Made by a program: the position numbers and the translations under genes. Under the pieces are notes generated by a model. It had not been told where the DNA came from, made no database searches, and saw nothing but the letters and a program-made list of their open reading frames with translations. This document shows positions 44,918 through 55,702 of a stretch of DNA of 64,000 nt, piece after piece; position 1 is the first letter of the stretch, and every line of letters begins with the position of its first letter. The DNA lies in assembly GCA_024195585.1 (NCBI GenBank), contig SWBL01000047.1, forward strand, positions 140,723 through 204,722, in the 5' to 3' direction. Source of the DNA: Aureobasidium sp. EXF-3400. Lineage: Eukaryota > Ascomycota > Dothideomycetes > Dothideales > Saccotheciaceae.

Positions 44918-45245
44918 GGCTCATGTTGAGCCATGGCTAGAGTCTTGGTTCACTGTGCAGAGAAAGTCTATGGCTCAATTGGAGTTCCATCGATCTGCGT
45001 ACAGCAGAATTGTCACAAACAAGCTACATTGAGCACAGGATGTGCTGGAAAGCGATCGTATGTCACGATTACGGAATCATGTACAAGTGCAAGTACCATC
45101 ATAAACTTAGAGAAAATGTATTGCTAAAAATGCAGCTGCTCTGCATCTTCCAGGGTTGACCAAATGGATAGCTATCCACGCTATTGACTTTAGCATACGA
45201 AGCGATAGCGGAAACATACTCCTAAGGGAAGCATGTCTGCAATTG
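44918..45245. other. Convergent 3' region
   Basis: 328 bp. A short plus-strand frame near 45105-45245 and a segment at 45165-45215 resemble DNA near the other F-box gene; no gene called. Confidence 0.4.
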
Positions 45246-46223
45246 TTACATGGGCAGTTTCCCTTCTGCGCACAGCTTCCTAGCTTCCTCTTTTGGCAAA
45301 TGAGGCATGTCTCCATTGAGACCACAGACCGCGTTCCGATATACCACTTGACCCACATAAGCAACTCCAGAGTCCGACCTAATGGCATCCAAATCCCGCA
45401 TAGCATCATCTCCCTCTAGCAAGATTGTGTAACCAGCAGTCTGCAGGTACTCGGGATCTTCTTTTTGTCGATTCGTGATGCGTTCGTCAGGAAGTCTTCG
45501 CTCGATAATGGAGAAGTGGTCGTCCAGCGTACGGCCAGGTTGCAGTCCAATCTCGTACTCGTTCTCTTGAGGATAAGCCCAGGGGCTGTTCGTTTCCCTG
45601 TCTGTCAACGGTCTTATAGGCTGCAGTTTTCCCTCTGGCAAACGAGTAGGCGTGGAAGGTGCGAGCTGCCTCCTTATCTCTTCATTAGGCCAAGCCGGCC
45701 AATTAGGATGGAATTCATCCCAAGGTTCCTCTATGAACTCTTTTCCAACAGAGGCAAATGGCTCGAGAGGAAAGGTCATGTTCAAGGGCATCACCTCTAC
45801 CAACATCGCGCCCTCGAGCCGCAAAAGTCCAGTGTCTCGTCTGACGAGTTCGACATCGGTTTGATTTTCCAGATGCGCTACATATCCATGCTCATGTCGA
45901 CGGAGAAGCTGAGGACCAAGGTCTTCTCCGATAACTTTGAAACGCCCTTGTACTGTATGGTCCGGTTTCAACGTGACATTGTAGTACCCAGGAGTATCGC
46001 AGCCCCAAGCGCGCGGATCTTTGTATACGAAGATGAGCACGTTTCGCATGAAATACGCACTGAGATCTTACTCACGAACGGCTTTGCTCCAGCGCTTGTA
46101 AGAACAGTCTAATTCGTCGTAATCTTCAAGCGGTGGTACATCTTCAGGTTCCAACAACGTGTAGTTGCACAATGCGATCGAAAAGTATGCAAGCAACCAG
46201 AGAATACTGAACGATAGCTTCAT
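45246..46223 (-). CDS. Secreted protein of unknown function
   Basis: Exons 46223-46076 and 46018-45246 give 306 aa. The N-terminus MKLSFSILWLLAYFSIALC is a clear signal peptide; there is no later membrane segment or GPI signal. The mature part begins with an acidic stretch (LLEPEDVPPLEDYDELDC) and contains few Cys (in DCSYKRWS, WGCDTPGYYNVT, NAVCGLNG, KLCAEG), which might form two disulfides. Three N-glycosylation sequons are present. I do not recognise a family. The next gene on the same strand also encodes a secreted protein. Confidence 0.75.
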
Positions 46224-46516
46224 TGTCGATGACACCAGTTGTCAGAAACGAGCAGTGGTTTTGTTCATCTAGGTGGAATCTTGCTAAGATATATGTATGT
46301 GTTCTTAATATCAGGCGCTGGCTTTCCTTTCCACGCTTGGCCTGACAATGACTCAAGTCCGTCCGAAACATGCTATACAAAACATTGAGGACGAACAGGG
46401 CCCTTGATAGCTTCAGAATCTTTCGAAAGCTTGGTTTGAGGAGAAGATATTGAAGCGCTTGAATATTTCGCAAATCGAGCCTGCTACTATTTTGAATACG
46501 TGTCTGCCAAGATTCG

Positions 46517-49500
46517 TTACCACACAAACAGCAAAGCCATCACGAGGCACGTTGTAACAGACGACCAGCTTGGGGTGCCCACATTCATACCATCCGACTT
46601 GCTCGCAGTAGTTGTAGCAGCCGTAGCCTCGGGTCCAGTTCCAGCTCCAGCCGTGCTGCTTCTGGCAGTGCTACTGACCAATGACCCCGAACCACCCGTC
46701 GTAATGGAGCCACTTGTTTCAGTCGAGCGAGAGGCAGAAACTGTCTTCAAGGTTGAAGTGGAAGTAGCGATTCCCTGCCAGATGTAATCACCCAGGCCTT
46801 CTGTCGTTGTGCTCTCGCCCGATTTAACAACCACGACATTTCCACTGTTCGCCAAACTCAATGTCTCACCGTTGACAGTAACGACTTCACCAGGATATAG
46901 TGTTTGTGCTGCTACCACTATACCAGATTTCAGTGGTGTGAAAGAAAGTTGTTGGGAGTCGAGTGTTAGAACAGCAATGCCGGATGCTTGTGCTAGGCTT
47001 TTTATTTGGCCATTCACGACTAGGCCATCTGTTACCGAGGAAGGGAGGCTGTACGTTATGCCGCTAACTGTGATGGCAGGACCGCCTGGGGCAAGAGTCT
47101 GTGACGCGATGACCAGTGGTGTCGCAGAAGCGGCAATGGCAGTCAAAGTCTGCGATCCAATGGTGAGAGGTACAGCAGCAGCTATGTCGCGGAAAGTAGT
47201 CGGTTTTCCATCGATAAACACAGTGTTCCCAGATGTGTCCAAAGAGTACGTTGTTCCTGAAACTTCAATCGCAGTGCCACCAGCACTCAAAACTTGAGAA
47301 GCCACAACGTAACCTCCTGCTATGAACGGAGCAGCAGTGACACTGCCAAACGTCACAGGCACAGTTGTGCTCACAGCATCTGCCAGGGAAGTGGCTTCGG
47401 TAACAGGTGCAACAGGAGCCGCAGTTTGTATTGCAGTTGGCTTTCCATCAACAAATACAGTATTTCCAGATGCAGCCAGAGAATATGTTGTTCCTGCAAT
47501 CTCAACCTGGGTACCTCCTGGACTCAAGATCTGGCTAGACACGATATATCCACCACCTATGAATGAGGCAGCAGTGACGCTACCCAAGATCACAGGAGCA
47601 GGGATGCTTGCAGTATTCGCGTATGAGGTGGCTCCATTAACCACAATGTTCGCTCCAGACTTTGGCAGAGAATATGTCACACTGGAGATCTCTATTGCCG
47701 AGGCGCCAGGAGAGAGTGTTTGTCCAGCAACAACATAGTAAGCTCCGGATGACTCAGGAGCAGCCGTCAGATCACCGATCACGACTGTTGCTGGCTGTGC
47801 GATGGTTGTCTGCAGAGCAGTGACTAGTGTCGGTTTCCCATTGACAACGATGTTGTCTCCAGATGGCTCCAATGAATATGTGGTGCCAGAAATCTCAATA
47901 CCTGACCCTCCGCGACTAAGAGTCTGGTCAGCCACAACATAAGCTCCAGATGTCACACGTCTACCCGTCGAATCACCCAACACGATAGGTGCTGCTGATT
48001 CGGCGGGAGACGTTAATGTCGTAATCTGGACATCTTGTCCATTGACCTCGGCAGTACCGCCAGACGTATGTATAGAATATGTTGTCCCAGAAATCTCAAC
48101 GGCAGAACCTCCAAAAGCCAGAGTCTGGCTTCCCACGATGTACCCATGAGACGCATGCGATGCTGTAATCTGACCGATTGCCACAGGTGGAGGGGATTGG
48201 GATATCTCTGTGGGCGACGTGCCACTCACAGTTGCCGTTTTCTGAATAGTGTCAACTGTGAGGATTTCGTGAGTAGCAGCCTGCGAGTCTACTGGTTTGG
48301 GTTCTGGCAGATTTAAAGCTTGACCCCCAGCTGACGTGATTTGAGCTGAATTTTGGTCTCCGATAGACACCGGTTCGCCCGATGACTGTACCGGAGCTGC
48401 AGGAGAATCAGCAGTAGTCTTTTGTGTGACCGGCTGATTTGATGCATCAGAGGTGATTGTGGGCTTTCCGCCAGGTTCCTTCAGCGATGTATCGGAAGTC
48501 GTCGGAGAACCATCAGGGCCTTGGGATGGTAATCCAGGTTCTTGCGAAACTTCTGTGGCAGCATTGGGAGATGAAGGATTTGGCTGATCAGGGACTCGAC
48601 CAGATGGGTGATCCGGCTGACCAGAAGGCTGTTTCGATGGAGTTTGAGTGACCTTGGTGGTCTGAATGGTCGACTGCGTAGTGCTTATAGGACCAGCTGG
48701 AGGAGGCTGGCCAGCAGGAACTGCTGATGTTGTGCTGGCCTTGTTGATGAACATCGCATTCGTAGTGCTAGTCACAGCGCTTGAAGTCGTCAAGAATGAG
48801 GCACGGATATGAACATTTGGTGCTCCTCCGCCTGATACTGGAGAGCAACTTATGATCTTTGGTACAGCTGAGAGAGCCACTGGATTATGTGCAAGCCACG
48901 TGATGAATGCGTCTTCGAGTTTCGTTGCCTTTGCAGTGGTGTAGAATTCACCAGGCGTTGTTGAGACTGCAGTGACGTATGGTGTAGACAACGCAAAGTC
49001 GGTTGCTGGGATGAATTCGGGAATCATGCCAATTGGGTTAAACACGGCACCACTAAACCAGCTCACTGCTTCGGATAGTACATCGTATGTGGTGATCGAG
49101 GTAGATGCCGGTTGATCGGACGTGTCTGTGTGTGTCACCATACACCTTCCTGCATCATTGACCGTGCCAGAAAACACGTAGACATAGTCATATTCGATGA
49201 ACGGCGTTGGAGCTGTGCTAGAGGTAATAGTCAGCACATATTCCATCGTACTCAGGCCAGTGGAGACCTTTTGACCTACATGGTAGTATATCCAAAGTCG
49301 ATCTCAGTTTCTGTAAGCACGATCGTCTGATCGTATGCATTGAAGGGTGCAAAAGGCGCGTTCATGCCTGTCGGGATACCTGAGAAGGAGGGGCCAGTGC
49401 CAGCCGCATCTAACTGAGCATTATAAGTGCCTGTCACTCCAGCAGCAGATGAATTGGTTATTGTGACTGTGGCGGTTGGAATAGCTGTATTGTTGTATCT

Positions 49501-49746
49501 CAAGTACTCGGTCACAACAGTTGAGTCGACGACCTCAATTGTAGTGTTGATGTACCACCAGTTCAAAGCAGCTACCGGAGCATAAACTTGACAACAGAAA
49601 GCACCAGAAGCGGAAGGATCAGTTGGCGGTTTGGTCGTAACTGACGAGTTTGTGTATTGCGTCGTTCCTGCTTGCCTTGGAACACGCAAGGCAAAAGCGG
49701 TCGATAAGCACGAGACAAAAGACAGGATATACAAAAACCTCGCCAT
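46517..49746 (-). CDS. GPI-anchored Ser/Thr-rich repeat protein (adhesin-like)
   Basis: Model: exons 49746-49380 and 49275-46517, 1041 aa. A signal peptide (MARFLYILSFVSCLSTAFA) starts it and a GPI-type end (SSVTTCLVMALLFVW after a Ser/Thr/Gly/Ala-rich stretch) closes it. The N-terminal ~250 residues are an unrecognised beta-rich domain; then a Pro/Ser/Thr-rich linker; then seven imperfect ~65-residue repeats (DNA 48187-46817) with the core G-Y-x-V-x-x-Q-T-L-x-x-G-G-x-x-x-x-[IV]-S-G-T-T-Y-S-L and x-x-VNGKPT. Most likely a cell-wall surface protein. The first-exon boundary is doubtful: the frame reads on to a TAG at 49276-49278, and the next frame resumes there, so either the 104-nt phase-1 intron 49379-49276 or a one-base frameshift near 49280 joins the halves. 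Confidence 0.7.
46817..48187 (-). repeat. Seven diverged tandem protein repeats
   Basis: Coding repeats inside the GPI-anchored protein, each about 55-75 residues, spaced by Ala/Thr/Pro-rich linkers. Copies 4 and 5 (starting PVILGSVTAASF and PVTFGSVTAAPF) are closest to each other, which points to the most recent duplication. Confidence 0.8.
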
Positions 49747-50279
49747 AATTCCTTGTTGCGATGGACCAGCTTCGAGGATGTCGCCCAAGAAGCAGCTTGA
49801 GCGTAAGCCTTACCTTTAACAAAATTCATTTGCTGCAACTCGGCCTCGTGGAGAACCAACTACTGTATGCGAGAAGGATTTCAATAGGCACTGCTGCACA
49901 TGCATCTCGACCGCGAATCCTGTGCGACAGTCCATAACGAGTATAAGATGATCAGGCATGCAACCAGAACATGAAGGCAGCGGCCCGACCTGCTTTGTAT
50001 CATGTACACCAGAAACTAGCCAGGCACGCCTGACAACTCAGCAGCCTATCAAGATGATGAAATCGTGTTCTAAGAATAGACGAGGCTGGGCCAGGCTGGC
50101 AGGTTGGCGTCCAATGAAGCGCTCTTGTGAGCGAAGAGACCAAAACGTAAGTACGGATTGTTTCACAATACACGATTTAGATTACTCACTTTCATCGTTT
50201 TTAGTAAACTGCAGACTCGCTAGAGATATCATAGTCCCTCTGGCTGCTAATTCAACGGATATGACTTCAAAGCAGCGTT
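49747..50279. other. Intergenic, GPI-protein promoter
   Basis: 533 bp, no gene. Segment 50073-50138 is one copy of a dispersed repeat (see 51890-51945). Confidence 0.45.
50073..50138 (+). repeat. Dispersed repeat, copy 1
   Basis: Shares TTGGCGTCCAAT, AAGC and CTTGTGAG with 51890-51945 on the same strand; differs by a ~9-nt insertion and mostly C/T and G/A changes. Confidence 0.6.
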
Positions 50280-51512
50280 TTAGTCCTCCTTGTAGACCTT
50301 GAGAGTGCTGTCTACACAGCCTATAATCAATCGCTTTCCTGTCTTATCAAAAGCACTGCAGAAAACCCCTGCCTCGGCATCTAGACTGCCTGAATAGGGT
50401 TTATTCCTCTGTTGCAGGAACTTTTGACCGGTCTTCCAGTCCCAGAAAGTGAGTAAGCCATCATCACTCCCTGAGAACATAACATTGTCTTTGTTAACTG
50501 ATAGCGTATTGATAAGGCCATCATGGCCTCTGAAGTTGTGCATAAGAGCGCTTTCGGGACACTTCCACTTCTTGACCTGATCCTTGGATGCAGATGCGAA
50601 GGTGAACTCTTTGGGATGGATAGATAAAGCGCGTACACCTTCCTTGTGATGTGTTAGGACACGCGTTGCCTTACCTGCTCTGAGATCCCACACGCGTATG
50701 CTTCCGTCAAAGGACGCAGACAAGACCTGTGGGTCGACCTCCTGGCACTTGACGTTGGTCACAGCCTCGGTATGGCCATTCAGGGTACAGACCGCACCAC
50801 GAGTACGTATGTCCCAGACGCGCACAACTTTATCACGACCTCCCGTACAGAGCACGTCAATCGTAGGATGTAGAGCAAGTGTATAGACACCACCCAGATG
50901 GCCATGGTACTCACGGATGGGTTGATTATGCTCAAGATCCCAGCATTTGACCTTCTTGTCCTCGCCGCAGCTGAACAGCAGTGGATGGCGCGGACTCACA
51001 TCCAGACCTCGGACGGTCGAGATATGTCCCGGAAGCGTAATCTTGGGTTTTCCAGAAGCCATGTTCCAGAATTTCAGTGTACCATCACCGGCTCCAGAAG
51101 CAAACCATTCATTGCTAGGGTCCACAGCTATAGCGCGAACCCACCCCTTGTGTGATTTCAGGACTCTGGTGAGCTTCCACGGCCGGTGCCATTCAGGCTT
51201 TTCTTGACGTATGGAACTGCGGATCAGGCTGCAAGACTGCGCATTGGGTGATTCGACGGCGGTTGCGGGTTTTCCAGTGCCTGGTGGCTCTACTGTCTTT
51301 TGTTGTGTCTTTCTTCGATCGAGATTAGTGGTCGCTTGTATGGCTGCAAGCCTGGGAGGCAGCTCCTTCACATGGGCATATTCGCTATAAACCCGAAAGG
51401 AAACCGTGCTACTTTTCTCCGGGATACCTAAGTCAGCGGCAAAAACACTTCTTGTACGTTGAGCTGACTGTCGCACCAACTCGGAAGGATCAGGCTCTGT
51501 GGGTGTCGACAT
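50280..51512 (-). CDS. PRP46: Pre-mRNA splicing factor Prp46 (PLRG1)
   Basis: Single-exon, 410 aa, with a short N-terminal extension and a seven-bladed WD40 propeller. Prp46 is a core member of the Prp19-associated (NTC-related) complex in activated spliceosomes. Blade signatures are easy to read: [109 protein letters not shown] and a closing [11 protein letters not shown] blade. The strict conservation of the repeat order and of [16 protein letters not shown] is typical of PLRG1 orthologs. Confidence 0.93.
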   Translation of the reverse strand: MSTPTEPDPSELVRQSAQRTRSVFAADLGIPEKSSTVSFRVYSEYAHVKELPPRLAAIQATTNLDRRKTQQKTVEPPGTGKPATAVESPNAQSCSLIRSSIRQEKPEWHRPWKLTRVLKSHKGWVRAIAVDPSNEWFASGAGDGTLKFWNMASGKPKITLPGHISTVRGLDVSPRHPLLFSCGEDKKVKCWDLEHNQPIREYHGHLGGVYTLALHPTIDVLCTGGRDKVVRVWDIRTRGAVCTLNGHTEAVTNVKCQEVDPQVLSASFDGSIRVWDLRAGKATRVLTHHKEGVRALSIHPKEFTFASASKDQVKKWKCPESALMHNFRGHDGLINTLSVNKDNVMFSGSDDGLLTFWDWKTGQKFLQQRNKPYSGSLDAEAGVFCSAFDKTGKRLIIGCVDSTLKVYKED

Positions 51513-52581
51513 CTTGGTGTATGTGTTGTGTTGGATATTACGAGAAGTCTTTCGAGCGCTGAGTTACTCTTCTGTCAGTCCGCAGCGACATCGTGTTTGT
51601 GGAAGAGGATGGGAAACCTCAGTAGTTATCCCATCACTCAGTCAGAGCCTCTACTGAGGTATGACTCAAACAGCCACATGGTCATAATTTCATTGCATGA
51701 GAACACCGTAGTTGCCCGTAGGCAGCAGTTCAGCGTCTATGAGAGTGCGTTAACCTTATACGAGTAAATGACAGCGAACCAAACATATGACTAAGGTTGA
51801 ATCAAAGAAGTTTGTAAGCCACCACTATTCCATCAGGTGGCCCGATGCCCTGCATAGAAGATGGACCGTTCATGTTTCAAAAAGACCCAAAGATAGATGA
51901 GGCTGACAAGTTGGCGTCCAATAAAGCATCCTTGTGAGAGTGGAGCACTGTCTTGACATGCAGGGACATCGACCGGTCAAGTTATCGTGGTGTGTGGTCG
52001 GTGAAGCCTGGCATGTTCTCAAGCCTACAGTGCCGGACACCGCTTCGAGCAAAAGCTTCTATCGTGAGCGTGAGCCAGACCAACTGCTCACGGAGCAACC
52101 AGTAATTTGTCGTTAGCAAGAGGAGCGGGAAGCTGACTTGGTGGGATGCTGCTGTTCTTCATGAACCAAGCGTTGCGCCAAGACGTGCTTGCCGCGAGTA
52201 CCACCCTGTTATGTTAACGAGACTTCCATATAAAAGCAACGAGGAGGCAGATCGCTGTGGCTCGCAGTTTCAAGTTATCCAAGGATATCCACTAGCCGGG
52301 TGGAAGTTTATTGGAAGCGTCTCTGTGATTGAATGTGCCTGAGAATGTTGGCATACACGAAAGTGGCTGAGAGTTGAACGCAGTTCCACTTCTACCAGAA
52401 CAATCATCCAGCCTTCACGTGTGCAAACAGAACGATAGAGAAACAATAAATATATAGATTCAAGCACGCTAATCGCTATCGAAGGATCGATGAGCGAGAA
52501 AATTAGGTATAGAATGCTTAAGAGCCATGACGAACGAGAAGAAGAACCGCTCCGGTCGCGCCAGAACCCCAATGCCCCCGA
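51513..52581. other. Intergenic, PRP46 promoter side
   Basis: 1.07 kb with no credible gene; contains copy 2 of the dispersed repeat. Confidence 0.5.
51890..51945 (+). repeat. Dispersed repeat, copy 2
   Basis: Second copy of the element at 50073-50138; the two flank PRP46. Confidence 0.6.
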
Positions 52582-55304
52582 TCAACCACCTCGTTCACCG
52601 AATTCCTTAGCCCAATCTTCGAACTCTTTCAGTCCAGAGGCCGAGACACTGGGTCGAATGTTGACGAGACTCGCCTTGAAATCCGTGACGTCGATCGGTC
52701 TGATATCGTCAGGAGACATGTGTAGCAGTTTCTCTCCTAGAGAACGCAGAGGTCCCATCGCTGCGTCTTTTGCTAAAGCTGTGATATCACTACCCGAGAA
52801 ACCTGAATTCTACTGTTAACATCGGTCTTCAAAATGCTCAAAGCGGGTTCACATACCTTCAGTCAAATACACCAGCTCGTTCAAGTCTTCGTCGCTGATG
52901 TTGTGTTTTTGCGCTGCCATTAACGTCGTGAGCTGTAGCTTACGCACCCAGTCTTCAGGCAGAGGAATATACTGTCTTCTGACAAATCGTCTTCTCGCCG
53001 CTTCGTCGATCGCCCAGGGCAAGTTTGTAGCTGCCAGTACCAACACTCTGCTGGCGTCGCCTCGCTCTTTGTCTTTCTCGCTTGTTTCCTTACCTGCAGC
53101 TGCTTTTGCTAGGTCGCTCCATTGAATCAAGAACTCGGTCTTGATTCGACGAGTAGCTTCATGCTCGCTCGATCCACCACGCGCCGAGAGTAGCGAATCA
53201 ATTTCGTCGACGAAGATTATGGATGGTGCCAGTGCCTTTGCGATAGCAAACAGCGCGCGGACGAGCTTCTCACTCTCGCCAAGGTACTTGCTCGTCAGAC
53301 TGCTAGCGGAGATGGCGAAGAATGTACTTTTGCTCTCTGTGGCTACCGCTCTGGCCAACATGGTCTTTCCTGTTCCTGGTGGTCCAAAGAGTAACATACC
53401 ACGTGCCGGCTCACGAAGTCCCATGAATAGATCCGGCCGCAAGAATGGATAGACGACTGTTTCTTTCAGCGCACTCTTCGCGATCTCTAGACCGGCAACA
53501 TCATCCCAATGTACCTCGTCACCCTGAATCACAATCTCGTTGAAGATCTGTTTCGCGGCTGCCTCATCTACGCCACGGGGTAAGTTGTTGAGCAGATTCT
53601 TGACACGTTCATCCCACTCGGACAACTCATTCTGCGGCTCAGTAGGTGCTTCAGGGTTTTCGGTAACAGATTCGACGATAGGCGCAGGAGCGTTCTCTTC
53701 CACGGTAGTGTTTTTCTTTCGTTGCACTCTCGTCGAGTTCTCTCTTCCACTACTATGTTCGTCCGCACTATATCCCGATGAGACGTTTCTGTCGTCTAGT
53801 TGTTGTCGTGCCTTTGCAGCGTTGACTACACCAACTGCTTTCCTAGGAATCGGCGGTGCTACTTTTGGCTTTGTCTGACTTGTCGCAGCAGGCATCGTAG
53901 ATGAAACCTGGCTCTCCAAATCCTTCAAAGTCTTAGGTGGCCTAGCGTTTGGTGGATTCTTGTATTTGCTCGGCTGTACAGGAAGATACTCGTTGCGATA
54001 TGATGGCAATCTGACAGGTTCAATCCTGCGAACAGGTGATTGCTTTCGCGCCTTGGTAGTGTTAGCAGTAAAGGTGGGATTTGGTCGTTGGCGGGGTGAA
54101 GTTATTGGTGAGGGTGGACCCAGGTGTTCGGAGCTGCTGGCGTATGCTTGATATGGTTGTACGGGGTTCAACAAAGAATGATCAGGATATGGTGGGCGTT
54201 GCGATTCAGTCTGAGATCCATTTGAAGTGGGTGGCTGGACGAAGTAATCCGATGGACTGGGAGGTCGTACGTGCTTTTGAGGATGTCTTGGCTGTTCATG
54301 AGAAGAACGAGAATTGGATGGATGGAGCGCAGCTGGAGGAGCAGAAGCAGTGTGAGTAGGCGCAGTGGGTCGAGAAGAATTGGAGGGATCGACAAGTGTT
54401 CGCGTGTAGGGATCCCAAACAGTGGCAGAACTAGAGGGGCCGTCCAGATGTCCGTTCGCTTGCTCCAAACTACCAACACTCGCATTTCGTTGAGTGATGC
54501 CCCACGCTTGAGTGGCGGCTTTCGAAGCAGCAGCAGGCTTCCTGAAAGTGGCACTGGACAGTTTACCTGACGAAGTCGTCCTCTCCTTTCCCCCAGCGCG
54601 CAAAGTTCTCAACATGCCTCCTCTCTTGTCCGGACTAGGGGTGCGCGAGCCTTTCCGCTGGCCACTCGACGATTGAGGAGCTAGCATAGATGATGATGAT
54701 GGAGCAAAGGCAGAACTGGTCTGCAAAGGCGACCTGCGAATGGTTGGAACATCGGTTCCAGAACTATGTTTTGAGGTATAAGATGGTCGCTTGTTGCGTG
54801 TCGGAAGAGCAGGAGGCGTAGGACGCGAGATGTCTGAGTAGTTAACTGGAGGGATGCTTCCTCCGCCTAGACCACCAGCGTTGCTGATCTGGTCTGCACT
54901 TTCCTGAAGTGGAATGCTTGTGCTGGACGCTGTTGCCTTTGCTTGTGTTTCTGCCTCCGCAGCTTCCTCCCGGCTCTGTCGGAGTGCCTCAAGTAGGTCC
55001 ACGCGCTCTTTGCATTGCAGCTCCATCTGTCGCAATGACTCCTGCAGGGCCTTCTCGGTTTCGGAACGTGGTCGCCATCCGGTAGGCATGCGATAAGCGT
55101 TGTGGTAGTATATTTGGTCCAGTGCGTTGCGCCATGATCGGAGAGCTTCAGCCTCGTTATTCTGACTCACTGTCAGTTGCTGCATCTGATTACTGTCAAC
55201 ACGAAACCGACCTTCCCCTCGAAGTACACAGCAGTCGAGCATGTCAAATAACAATCGTCATATGTCTTCTGCATGGAAGACGCTGGCTTCCCGCGGCCCA
55301 ACAT
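52582..55304 (-). CDS. SAP1: MIT-AAA ATPase, Sap1/Yta6 (spastin/fidgetin type)
   Basis: Exons 55304-55212, 55161-52857 and 52802-52582 give 872 aa. Exon 1 supplies the start of an N-terminal MIT-like helix domain ([20 protein letters not shown]), joining [21 protein letters not shown] ~450-residue Ser/Pro-rich disordered region follows. The C-terminal AAA module has the meiotic-clade lead-in [20 protein letters not shown], Walker A GPPGTGKT (about residue 624), Walker [13 protein letters not shown] and the arginine-finger stretch [12 protein letters not shown]. Exon 3 adds the last helices ([20 protein letters not shown] and a Vps4-type C-terminal helix). Relatives sever microtubules or remodel other complexes; the substrate of fungal Sap1 is not settled. 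Confidence 0.88.
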
Positions 55305-55702
55305 TGTGTCAACAACGACGGCCTCTCTACATGCGAAATTGGGAGAGCAGTATGCAGTCGAATGTGGTGACCTCGAGTGGTCGAACGAATGTGCCTAGAG
55401 TTGATTCAAACTTCTTGTCCCTCTGTCCAAGCCTCGCTCTTTGCGCGGCCAATCTAATGGACGGTAGGCATGACGTAGAGAGTGCACCTGCCAAGTCTCG
55501 TGCCAATTTAAGTAGTCACATCGTGATCTGCTCAGATACGCAGATCCTAAAGAATATGCTTCGAGAAGAACACGAAGAAGATTTGTATTTTCCCACAATT
55601 AAAAGGAATATATTCTATACAGACTCTGAATCAAATCATTTTACCGCGAGCAACGCCATCGAGTAAAAGTTCTGTCGAGACACGAGACGACTTTTGCTTT
55701 GT
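55305..55702. other. Intergenic, SAP1 / LCB1
   Basis: 398 bp between the LCB1 stop and SAP1 start; nothing recognised. Confidence 0.5.

Noticed and set aside
44915..44965. Possible further intron (GTAAGG to GTGCAG) after the last F-box/LRR exon
   Set aside because: Splicing there creates TGA at once, so the protein end is unchanged apart from one residue.
46809..47738. Plus-strand frames opposite the repeat protein
   Set aside because: They mirror the repetitive, biased codons of the minus-strand gene and have no independent support.
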